Shown piece after piece: positions 42,661 to 52,199 of a stretch of DNA of 64,000 nt; the stretch's first letter is position 1; every line of letters starts with the position of its first letter. The DNA comes from Persicaria tinctoria (lineage: Eukaryota; Streptophyta; Magnoliopsida; Caryophyllales; Polygonaceae). Under the pieces are notes generated by a model. That model was not told the origin of the DNA. It worked only from the letters and a program-made list of their open reading frames with translations, and searched no databases. Position numbers and translations under genes: made by a program. The DNA lies in contig JBANSL010000004.1 of NCBI GenBank assembly GCA_037127255.1, positions 29,354,467 to 29,418,466 on the forward strand, read 5' to 3'.

Positions 42661-43853
42661 TAGTTTTTGTACCCACGGAGAATAATGTGATGAATCATTG
42701 GCTGTATACTTTTTTGAGTCTTGAAACACCTCTAACGTACCAATCAGGTGTTGAGTAACTATGGTATTCATGAAGTGTGATAATAGAAAGGAAAGCTGTG
42801 AGTTAAAATGTGATGCTAGACTTGGTTGATGGGCATATTTTTTTTTAATACGGAGTGTGGATTATGAGAAATTGTTGGACAACCTCGTGTAGTGTGAAAA
42901 AAAAGCCAGCCTAGGAATATGGATTATGAGAAATTGTTTGAGCGCCACTTAAATGTAAGAGTTGCAAGAATGAAACTATAAAACAACACTATATGGCTTT
43001 GTGTTTGTGGTGTTTTATTCTAGTTCCATTCATAGTACTGTAAACATTGTCTATTGTCCTGTTAATTTTTTTTTCTTAATCATCCTGTGTAAACTATTAA
43101 CTGATTCTTGAGAGTTTCAGACACCATATGGGTAGGCTTTGGACTGATACATGATGAGCAGCATCAGCTACACGGATGTATATCCTCAAAATCATCTTTA
43201 TCTGTTTAAAATCATTCATAGATGATATTTGGATCACATTAAACCCAACAGTAACACTGAGAATATGTTCTGTATTTGCAATAATACAATCAGTAAGAGA
43301 CATTTGCTATATGTTCTGTTATCCACTCCTTAATGTTGGTATTAATGAATTTTTAAGGTCATTTTTTCTTACTTTTTTTCTCTGACATTAAATTAAATAT
43401 TAGCTGCCACCCCCAAAATAAAAGGCTACAAGGTAATGTTGAATGTTTGTTGATAATAAATGAAAATTTTGCTTTGTTGTTCACCTGAATGAAAAAGGTT
43501 GATTTTCACTTGATTAATGAGGTTTACCAAAGCCACCTGCAAAAAGAGATTATAAATGACTGGCTTACAGACTTTACAGTTAAAAAGTCTCTCTATGTGG
43601 GATGCGACATTGGAGTAAAATTTAGTCAATCTGATTTTTTTTAAATCATTTTTTCAAATGCTTGCTTGAACTAGTAGTAAGTCTTGCTTTCTTAATTGGA
43701 TTGAGATTTAGCTTTGTGGATTTGAAATTGAGATTGAGATAGGTAAATTCATGCCTTCTAGGTGTTTGATAAAAAGCCTATTAGAGAAATTGAGATTGAG
43801 TAGAGGATTTCGCATACCAAAAGGATTTAAAGCCTTTTGAAGTTTTGCACTAA

Positions 43854-43924
43854 AGCCTATTAGCTCAAAATGGGAGAGCAATGTGCCTACACACAAAGAT
43901 GCGGGTTCAAACCCCGTATAGGCT
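43854..43924 (+). other. tRNA-like fold, left end of a 1-kb inverted element
   Basis: AGCCTAT pairs perfectly with ATAGGCT (7 bp). The D-arm is GCTC...GAGC. The T-arm is GCGGG-TTCAAAC-CCCGT with one G-T pair. The anticodon arm is replaced by TGTG-CCTA-CACA, a 4-nt loop, so it cannot be a normal tRNA. A and B boxes of RNA polymerase III look usable. Confidence 0.7.
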
Positions 43925-44801
43925 ATCTATGTGGTATATCTTATTATGTTTCTCTTCGTGAATAGTATAAGATGCAAAAATAAAATTATAATGTGCAGTT
44001 GTGAAGTGCATTTGTGCAGCTGTGAAGTGCATTTGTGCAACTATAAGATAATAAAGTGCAAAAATAAAACTATAATGTGCACATTTAGAGTACAAGTGTG
44101 CAAAAGTAAGGTTCAATTGTGCAGATTTAAACTAAAATTGTGCAAAAGTAAGATACAATTGTACACATTTAGAATACTTTGAGTAGGCGGAACCATTTTT
44201 TTTCCTTCTCTACATTCTTACCGGCAGGAATTTGCCTATGATTTTTTCAAATTATATTTTTATATAGAAAAATCTTCTTATTTCTTCACCGCGGGTTCTC
44301 GCGATTCAATTGTGCAGATTTAAACTACAATTGTGCAACTGTGAAGTGCATTTGTGCAACTGTAAAGTACATTTGTGCAACTTTAAAGTGAAAATATAAG
44401 AACATAAAGTGTGAAAATAAAATTATAATGTGCAAATTTAGAATACAAGTGTGCAAAAGTAGAATATAATTGTGCAAATTTAAACTACAATTGTGCAAAA
44501 GTAAGATACAATTGTGCAGATTTAGAATACAATTGTGCAAATGTAAGATCATAATGTGCATTAATAAGACAAAATATGTGCTTTTGAAATCGATTTCTTA
44601 ATTTTGTTTTTTTTTATTACTTTTGAGAGTTTGGGTTCACCTCTTGCATAATTTAGGTTGATAGACGTTAGTTTGAAATCAATTTTTTTTATGTATAACA
44701 ATTTCAAATTAAAGTGCATACTTAAGGTTAAAAAGTGCATAACTAAGATTATAATGTGCATGATTAACAATTTGGGATTGATGTGTTCTTGTTTATAATA
44801 C
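43925..44801. repeat. TGTGCAA-rich interior between two tRNA-like ends
   Basis: Degenerate repeats of GTGCAACTGTGAAGTGCATTT and GTGCAAAAGTAAGATACAATT fill the space. The wording (TTGTGCAAx) resembles the TGCACAA-rich regions of the two MULEs. Confidence 0.7.
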
Positions 44802-44871
44802 AACCTATGTGGGATTCGAACCCACATCTTTGTGCATACGCACATCGCTCTACCAATTGAGCTAATAGGTC
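44802..44871 (-). other. tRNA-like fold, right end of the 1-kb inverted element
   Basis: On the minus strand GACCTAT pairs with ATAGGTT (one G-T), the D-arm is GCTC-AATTGGTA-GAGC and the T-arm GTGGG-TTCGAAT-CCCAC is perfect. The anticodon arm is TGTGC-GTAT-GCACA, again with a 4-nt loop. It is inverted relative to 43,854-43,924. Confidence 0.7.
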
Positions 44872-45237
44872 AAAAATTTTAAGGGTAAATTGAGGGTTTA
44901 AGGCCATTGAGATAAAGCACATGACTGGTGTCCCAAGCATTTATCTTTATGCAGAAGTGTTTTCTTCTCCTCGTCCAATTTCTATAATGCACAGAAAACG
45001 AAAATGGACTTCAGCGAGTATTGGCAATTAGTTTCTACGTCATCAATCATACTCCGAGGTATACGTTTTCATGTTATGCGCTGCTGTTTCAGTAATACAT
45101 GTGATTTGACATGATCCTAAACTTTCAAAATAAATTTGATGCATACACATTGCAAAGGATAAAATGAGGTAAAGATAAAAACATAGTAAACTAACTTCAA
45201 GTTAAAGGAGAAGCAGCGGATAAATTCAAAAACTAAC

Positions 45238-45785
45238 CTTAGCTCCCTTTTTTTTAAACTGAACCTTGTCCTTAATATATGTTCTGTCTTTGGAAACCTT
45301 TTTCTGAACAGCAGCAAGTTCCTCAGCTACATGTTCATCATCACTTGATTCTGTGTTGATAATCTGCTTTGCCCTTTTCTTTAAGAGGTCCATCTCCTTT
45401 TCACTTACATGCCGCCGATCTTCCTCAGCAGAGTTGACAAAATCTCGCTGAGATGATGATGGTTGCTCAAGAAACAGGGTATTTCTTAAACCAAACATTG
45501 CAGGAACACCAGGAATCTGTGGAAGAATGCAAAGATGACAAATAAGGTTATGCACTAAAACTATAGCTGGATTTTTGTAAAGTATATGTTTGATGTTTTC
45601 TTAAACTAAAACATCTTCCAAGTAGCCATCATGGATGTGTCAGATACCTCCTTAAGCTTCTTGCGAAGATGAGCATCTTGAGTAGCGACAAAGAAGTGCT
45701 CGGAATTACTTTCTCCAATAACATCTGCTATACAATCTGCTGCATTTTTCCTTTTCTCATGGTCACATTTGCAATCAACAATGTC
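45238..45785 (-). pseudogene. captured 3' part of a UTP23-like rRNA-processing gene
   Basis: Two exon-like blocks are present. About 45,648-45,780 encodes CDHEKRKNAADCIADVIGES then EHFFVATQDAHLRKKLKE, before GTATCT. 45,238-45,516 follows TTCCACAG and encodes IPGVPAMFGLRNTLFLEQPS, SQRDFVNSAEEDRR and a Lys-rich tail, before GTTAGT. This is the end of the PIN domain and C-terminal region of UTP23, a small-subunit processome factor. The N-terminal half is absent: upstream of about 45,785 homology ends without an acceptor. It lies in element Y, minus strand, facing the unknown fragment at the other side. Confidence 0.7.
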
Positions 45786-45789
45786 AAAA

Positions 45790-47320
45790 TATATAACAAT
45801 AACTTATTCTCGAATGACCCAAATGACACTACCATTTGTGCCCGCTACAAGGATCAGTTAATTTTTAAAAAGAGTAATTAGCACAAATCCTTTCAGGATT
45901 TTGATCCTTTCTTGTTCTAATAGTTCTCATTTGTGGTCATATTATTGAAATATAACCGTCCCTTTTGCCTACTCATTGTCTTCTTTAATTGACTGCAAAA
46001 TGCCATTTGATTATCTATGACATATCATTAACAACATCTTTGTATAGGAAACTAACCTTGCAATCCTGAAATTATGATTAGCATCGTTGAGTGACTCAAC
46101 ATGGGAGGCACCGAGAGAATTCAATTCTCCAATAAGGCAATATAAAATCATTTGTTTTCAATCAGAAAGCATCCTAAAAGCATCCCCTTGTCCCATTAAC
46201 TCCTAGAAGCATCCTAAAAAAAATGTATACCAGAAAAGATCCTAGAATGAACCGCTGTTGGCTGGACACCAGAAATCAATAGATGCATAGATTTCCAGTG
46301 CATCATCAAAAGGTAATTGTGGGCCAAACAGAAGGCATCATCAAACATTTATGCAGACTAGTGAAAAAAACAAGCTAATTTTCCCTTTTGCTTATGAAAA
46401 TCACAGTCCTTATGTGTACCCTACACCAACTCAACATCTCCTTCAAGCAATGAACTCATCTGCGATCTTCTAGCATTTCTAGATGCAAGAAAGCAAACAG
46501 AAGGAAGAGATGGATCTATAACAGGTTCAACCTCAAGGAATTTGAAGTCAAAAGCATCAAAGGGACAATCACAGGAACCCAAGCAGCAGCACGCAAGCAG
46601 ATCCAGAAAAAATAGGGAGGACCTAAACTACTTAAACAAGCAAAATCTCAAGGAAAACTAATGTTGTCTAATTCACAGCACTAAATTACACAATGACAAT
46701 ATCATCAGTATGCATAAAGAAAAAGATATGCCCACTCTTTCAATAAAAACAAGTGACACCGTCAATCGCAAGAGAAATGGAACAACATTTGCATCCATAT
46801 GTAGAAATCAAGCAAGAACCCTAGATATACACAAACCTCATCTGGACAAGAACTCAGAAAATAGAAATCGCGTCACATCACAAGTCTCATCAAACCTCAA
46901 ATTTGTTTCATTCACTAAAATCTCAGTGCAATTTGACAAAGAGGCATTTTAACAAACACCTTAGGGTCGATTAAGCAGAGAAAAAAGAGAAAGCTGGCAT
47001 CCCTCCTAACTTAACCCTATCAGAAGATTTCAGAACACAAATTCCCATCTAATAGCTACGATATCAGAATTCAGAAAATATCCCAACAGAAATAGCACAA
47101 ATTAATCAAACATTGCAATAAACAACAGCACACATCCAATATAAAGTGTTATCAAACATCAAACCTCGCTCAAAACACGATTGAAGCAATAAAACGAAGG
47201 CAAGGCAATCATGAACTCGGGATCGAGCTAACAATGCGGTGAAATGGTTCAACATGTTTCAGATTCGGATAGAACAAGGAGCGGTAGATACAGAGAGAGA
47301 TAGAGGAATGCTTACTTGAG
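45790..47320. other. element Y interior, intron-like sequence
   Basis: AT-rich. No domain, RNA or repeat boundary was recognised between the UTP23 piece and the first-exon-like segment. Confidence 0.4.
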
Positions 47321-47324
47321 AGCC

Positions 47325-47343
47325 AGCAGCGGCCATGGCGGAT
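47325..47343 (-). pseudogene. first-exon-like segment at the right side of element Y
   Basis: ATG opens MAAAGSQ followed by a GTAAGC donor, downstream of a CT-rich leader (47,345-47,480). It would be the first exon of an inward transcript on the minus strand, possibly joined to the UTP23 piece. The frame link is unproven. Confidence 0.35.
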
Positions 47344-47640
47344 TGGCGAGTGCGACCGAGCGAGGGAGAGTGAGAGCGGGAGATCAAGCGAGCAAGAGAG
47401 ATTGCGAGCAGAGAGGGATCGACGGAGATCTGAGATGTTGATGAAGAATCACTCGCCGCTCCTGCCCTACCTCCGTCTTCAATCAACGAGCAATCAAAGA
47501 GGAGCGTCTTTCTATTTTTCCGCTTTACCCTTTATTTATGAAACGGGTCCGGTTCGTTTTTTTAAACCAGCCAGCGTGTCCGGTTTTCCAATAAAAAAAC
47601 AAAATTTTACACGTTAAGGAGTCTTTACATTTTAAAGCTT

Positions 47641-47643
<3 letters not shown>

Positions 47644-47716
<73 letters not shown>
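47644..47716. repeat. (TA)n microsatellite, right border of element Y
   Basis: About 36 TA units follow CTTCCC and end at CCTACTTT. Confidence 0.95.
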
Positions 47717-47718
<2 letters not shown>

Positions 47719-48110
47719 TACTTTAACAAAATCCTTCTATAAATTCAACATTTCATTTTAATAAAATAATATAAATATAGTGTATATATATGCAGAAACT
47801 ATAATTGGAATATTAAAATTATACCGCGTAAGTCACGAGATATTTTTAAAAAAAAGTTAAGCAAATAGAAAGGAATAATTTAGACTGTATTGTTATCAAC
47901 ATAATTATTATAAAAAGGTTAAATATATATTATAAATATATATTATAAATATATGATTAAAAAATATCAACCAAAATAGTAAATGTGATAATTAATTTCA
48001 GGTAATTGTATTATAGTTCATATTTACATATTGGATCCATTTTTATTCTTTTAATTGATTTTATAAATAAATAATATAACTTTAAAACATTACGGTAATA
48101 TATTACATAT
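47717..48110. other. AT-rich intergenic sequence
   Basis: Nothing recognised apart from short ATATATTATAAAT repeats near 47,925-47,955. Confidence 0.5.
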
Positions 48111-48118
48111 ACTGGACG

Positions 48119-48509
48119 CAGGGGCGGAGGGAGGGGGGGCATGAGGTGGCTCGAGCCCCCTGGGTCGGAGGAAAAACGTAAAAAAAAAATAAAAATATGT
48201 ATTTTTTTTGGTAATTTTTGATAATTTAAGGGTTAAAATAAGTTAATTTGAAAGAAAAATCAAGTAATGTGGTTAGCTCAGTTGGTAAGGGGTGGGAATT
48301 TGAATGATTTGGTCTTGAGTTAAAATCCCAATAGCTTCATTTTATGGAATTTTCTTCCTTTTAATTTTTTATACTTAAAATAGCTATTAAAATCATACAT
48401 TTAATGTGTTTTCTACTCTATTCTTTACAACAAAATTATATCTTATATATATTCAAACAAAAAAAAAATCTCGAGCCTCCCCCTCGATTATTTTCTGGCT
48501 CCGCCCCTG
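48119..48509. mobile_element. 391-bp hAT-like element with perfect 8-bp target duplication
   Basis: ACTGGACG flanks both sides (48,111-48,118 and 48,510-48,517). The left end CAGGGGCGGAGGGAG is inverted at the right end (CTGGCTCCGCCCCTG). It belongs to the same end-type group as 6,400-7,560 and, like it, contains a tRNA-like segment. No coding capacity. Confidence 0.85.
48268..48335 (+). other. tRNA-like segment inside the hAT-like element
   Basis: TGTGGTTAGCTCAGTTGGTA carries a good A box. The B-box position has GAGTTAAAATCCC, degenerate. No convincing cloverleaf forms, so a functional tRNA is unlikely. Confidence 0.5.
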
Positions 48510-48760
48510 ACTGGACGAGACCTATACTAATCTATATACATATACTAAAACCGATGCATTGGTGCCTGTGTGGCAGCATGTGAGTGAATTTCCCTACGTG
48601 GCAGCGTGTGAGCGCGTCTCGCAGAACTTTCTCCCGTCAAAAAGGAAATCTAATAAAAATAATTATTTTATTTTACCATTAACATATATAATTGGATAGA
48701 TGGAATATCTTATAAAAGGGTAAATATTATATAAGGAAAAAACTATATCAATATAATTAA

Positions 48761-48860
48761 GGGCGGTTTTGCAAAATAGCCACGAAATTTGGCTGATTTT
48801 GCAAAATATCCGCGTTTTGGGACATTTTTGCAAAATGTCCTAAATAAAACCCTACTACCT
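48761..48860 (+). promoter_or_regulatory. left terminal promoter of MULE-2
   Basis: TTTTGCAAAATAGCCACG, TTTTGCAAAATATCCGCG and TTTTTGCAAAATGTCC repeat at about 25-bp spacing. Then TAAATAAAA (48,841-48,849) and a CT-rich leader follow. Matches the right end of MULE-1. Confidence 0.5.
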
Positions 48861-49395
48861 CTCTCTCCCACGGCAATTTCTCTCTCCTCCGCTCTCCCTC
48901 TCCGCACCCTCCCTCTCCTCCGCTGCTCTGGGAGGGCCCCGATCAAGACGGCGACGACTATTCCAGGGTTGCTGGCGGCGGTGGTTGGTCCAATTGGAAG
49001 AAGCGGAGCCCCTCCGTTGCCTCCGGCTCGTCGCCAGCGTGCAATCGCTCCAATCTGAGGCTGCGGCCTGGAAGCCTGCGTCCTCATCGCGTGGTCGACG
49101 TCGAGCGAGGCCGCCTGATGGCTGCCGCCTTGCTGCGTCGGAATTCAATTTCGTCTGGACAGGCAGAAGCAGCTCTACCTCCGCCTTGCCGATCAACCTC
49201 TCCTCGTTGACGGCGCTTCCAAGGTTAGTGTTTTACATCGATTTACTTTGTACGCTAGATATCGAAGTTTATTTGTGGTTCAATTGAACTGTGATTTGTT
49301 ATTTAGATTTTTCTGAACTGGAAGGAGAAATCGTCAGGAATCGAACCTGATTTTCTTCGAATTCCATTAATCATTGATGTTTCTGAGAAAATCCT

Positions 49396-49422
49396 AAAAT
49401 TTGCGCCTTTGGCGCAAATTTT
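49396..49422. repeat. perfect hairpin AAAATTTGCGCC with TTT loop
   Basis: Counterpart of the 30,874-30,900 hairpin in MULE-1, with the complementary loop. Confidence 0.95.
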
Positions 49423-49671
49423 CTTTAATCGATCGAAGATCGATTGGAAAAAATATATACTTATTGGGTTTGGATTCTGCCGTGTTTTGTTGTGCTGAAT
49501 TAGACTTGTTTTGCTGCGTTTATGGCAGTTTAGAGGTTTGAATCTTCTTGTTTTGTTGTGCTAAATGTTCAATTTAGAGGCTGAATTTTTTTTTTAAGTC
49601 TTGAATTAATGAAATATATACTCCAATAGGCTGTGTCTCTGAATCGGATATATATGTATGTTGTTTTTTGT

Positions 49672-49714
49672 GATTTCCTTATCAATCGATCGAAGATCGA
49701 TTGATAAGGAAATC
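49672..49714. repeat. perfect hairpin, 20-bp arms, identical to MULE-1
   Basis: The same 43 nt as 30,747-30,789. It lies about 900 bp from the element end here, against about 1,100 bp in MULE-1. Confidence 0.95.
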
Positions 49715-49865
49715 GAACTTTGCTTATTCTTCATGCGGCGTCCATATGCTGAGCGATGCGAGGGGTGTTTCAGGACCTCGGGATTGCCCTGTGTAATATA
49801 TTTTTCTTCTGTTACTGCTTGTAGTTGGGGAGCTTCTGCTGAGCTTCCAGTGTTGTCTATGTTCG

Positions 49866-50075
49866 CAACCACCTCTAGAAGGGCTGGATGAGTCAGAGCT
49901 TGCAGTGCTTGATTATTGGGAGATGAAGTTCCTTGACAAGTATCACATAGTTGGAAAGCTTCTTTATTCGGAAGAGAAATGGAGGACGATCCAGGAGTCG
50001 AGGCGAGGTCAGAGTTTGGAAGTGAACGAGGTTGAAGATCAAGTTCAGCAGTGTTGTGAAAGTGAAAGTTGGCAA
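49866..50075 (+). pseudogene. captured exon of a membrane-associated progesterone/steroid-binding (MAPR) gene
   Basis: The plus strand encodes PPLEGLDESELAVLDYWEMK followed by FLDKYHIVGKL and an acidic, Gln/Glu-rich tail ending ESWQ before GTATGT. ELxxLxxWExKFxxKYxxVG is the hallmark end of the cytochrome b5-like domain of plant MSBP/MAPR proteins, which bind sterols or haem at membranes. The core of the domain is missing. It is in the sense direction of the left MULE-2 promoter. Confidence 0.65.
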
Positions 50076-50556
50076 GTATGTATCAGTTCACTCAATGTTC
50101 TGTGAGAAACTGGAAGTTCTGATTATTTTTGACATTTTTGCCTTATGTGCTCATAGCTCAACGCAATGTGTTTAAAACATTTGGTTTCAAGGGTCAGAGT
50201 GTGCTGTCATACTCATACATATATCAACAACAATAAAGAAATATCAACTTATTTCCATTATCATGTTACAAAGTTACATACTTACAAAATATATTGCTTT
50301 TTTCCTTCATTTGAATACATATAAAGAAACGTTCATCATGCCTCAGCATTCAATCTAGTCAGGGGCTCAGCACTTACAAATCAAGTTCTAATTTTTCCTT
50401 CAATGTTACATACTTAAAATTCCATAAAAGTAACGTTCCTCATGCCTCAACATTCAATCTAGTCGGGGGCTCTAAACATTGATGAAATGATGAGACGTCT
50501 TGCTTCAATATATATTGGTAATAAATCTCCACCCATCTTGTTTTATTATTTTGTGA

Positions 50557-50576
50557 AGCCTATTAGCTCAAATCGG
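50557..50576 (+). other. half of the tRNA-like end (A-box part)
   Basis: AGCCTATTAGCTCAAATCGG matches the first 20 nt of the tRNA-like fold at 43,854, then changes directly into GTGCAACTC repeats. It looks like a broken copy of the same tRNA-like-ended element. Confidence 0.6.
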
Positions 50577-51425
50577 TCGTGCAACTCTTAAAACACAGTC
50601 GTGCAATTCTTACACCAGAGTCGTGCAAATTTTCACCACTGATTGTAACTAATATCAGTGTCAGCACTAATTGTAAGTTGTAACTAATATCAGTGTCAGC
50701 ACCAATTTTCACCACTAGTTGTGCAAAAATAACGTATTGATGAGCAAAATTATGAGCATGTTGTGCAATAATTTATTGAGAAAGTATGAAATTATATTGA
50801 GAAAAAATCATATCATGTTGAGAACAAATTCACAAGTCTCGATGGTTGTGCAAAAATAAGCTATAGTTGAGCAAAATATAAGATGATGTTGTGCAATAAT
50901 TTATTGAGAAAGTATGACATTATATTGAAAGAAAATAAAATCATATTGAGCACAATTTCACAAGTCTCGATTGTTGTGCAAAAATAACCTATTGTTGAGC
51001 AAAAATAAGATGATGTTGAGCAAAATTTCACAAATCCCCTCTTGTTGTGCAATTTTACTCTATTGATGAGCAAAAATAAGACCGTGTTGTGCAATAATCT
51101 ATTAAAAGGTATAAAATTATATTTACAAAAAATAAGATTATGTGAAGACGCAATTTCACAAGTCTCGATTGTTGTGCAAAAATAAAGAATTGTTGAGCAA
51201 AAATAAGAGCATATTGTGCAAATATAATCGTAAGTTGTGCAAATATGAATCAAATCTATTTTTTTTTATTGATTTTTTTTAACATTTTACCGTGCAAATA
51301 TAAGAGTACGATGTGCAAATATAACTGTAAATTGTGTAAATATGATCCAAGTCTAGTTTAGAGTTGCACTTTTTTTCGTGTCAGCACTTTTTTCTCCCAT
51401 GTCAGCACTTTTTTTAGAGTTGCAC
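50577..51425. repeat. TGCACAA-rich degenerate repeat region in MULE-2
   Basis: Repeats of TTGTGCAAAAATAA, TTGAGCAAAAATAAG and CACAAGTCTCGATTGTTGTG. It is the reverse complement of the MULE-1 region at 21,270-21,800 and again shows the two elements are inverted relatives. Confidence 0.8.
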
Positions 51426-51576
51426 AAGCATATACGACCCAAAAACATCTTGCATATACGACTAGAGCAAATGGCCTTCTGCTTGGATACAAACTAGGCA
51501 GATAGAGGTTGTAATCACATATGCTAAAAAATCTTGCAAGAAGCCCTCATTGTTAGTGTGAAAAGATTACTAACAC

Positions 51577-51709
51577 CTCCTAAGAGACTCGGGTACTGTT
51601 GAGTGTCCTGTGATCTTGGTTTACAGGCTTCGGCATGAGACTTGAACTTTTGAAGCTCTGTCAGCACCTCGTCTTGCGGCTTGTACAACAGGTTGATTAT
51701 CCTCCAGAG
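51577..51709 (-). pseudogene. exon-like fragment, source unknown
   Basis: After GGCAG the minus strand is open through LWRIINLLYKPQDEVLTELQ and ends before GTGTTAG. A second frame (LEDNQPVVQAARRGADRASK) is also open, so the true frame is uncertain. Confidence 0.3.
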
Positions 51710-52064
51710 CTGCCATGGATGATCAGGATGAAATAGCAAAATATTAAAGAGAAAAAAAAGAGAGCATTAGTCTTGGGTCAGAATGTGAAGTGATCTTAGA
51801 AGTACTCGTCTTTATTCACGAGCATGTCGAATACAAGATAAAAGTTGAGACAAATGGGAAGATACAGATGCATATACATTAGTTTTTGACAAAAGAAATG
51901 GAGGAAAAGGATTGAAAAAGCATCTAGAATCACTCTCCTACATAAATATTTACATTAGCTTCACTCAAATCTAGCTTTGTGGATCCTAATTTATTCTTTA
52001 TTTTTCGAGTTGATTGAATGGTGACATGGTGTGTATGTTAGCAAAGTATATACAATAATAAGAG

Positions 52065-52190
52065 GCATGCAACTCTTCAAACAGAGTCGTGCAACTCTTA
52101 CAACAGAGGCGTGCAACTCTTACAACAGAGTCGTGCGAATCTTAAAACAGAGTCGTGCAACTCTTACAATAGAGTCGTGCAACTCTAAAA
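52065..52190. repeat. short GAGTCGTGCAACTC minisatellite
   Basis: Five to six units of about 22 bp (ACAGAGTCGTGCAACTCTTA) in the orientation opposite to the main MULE-1 arrays. Confidence 0.85.
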
Positions 52191-52199
52191 TTTCATAGT

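Larger units (their letters stand above)
40667..47643. mobile_element. element Y: 7.0-kb inverted-repeat element bounded by TA microsatellites, carrying gene fragments
   Basis: The left end GGGATTACTTCAAATGTAAA then AACTCCTTAT and the right end read inward GGGAAGCTTTAAAATGTAAA then GACTCCTTAA are inverted repeats of about 35-45 bp, with GTGTAAAAT following on both sides. TA arrays lie on both sides. The interior has inward-facing first-exon-like segments at both ends, a UTP23 fragment and a 1-kb element with tRNA-like ends. No transposase was recognised. It is built like the MULEs (captured exons between TIRs), but the target preference differs. Confidence 0.65.

Noticed and set aside
43854..43924. 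A functional tRNA gene
   Set aside because: The acceptor, D and T arms are good, but there is no 7-nt anticodon loop and the arm is a 4-nt-loop stem. The same defect is present at 44,802-44,871.
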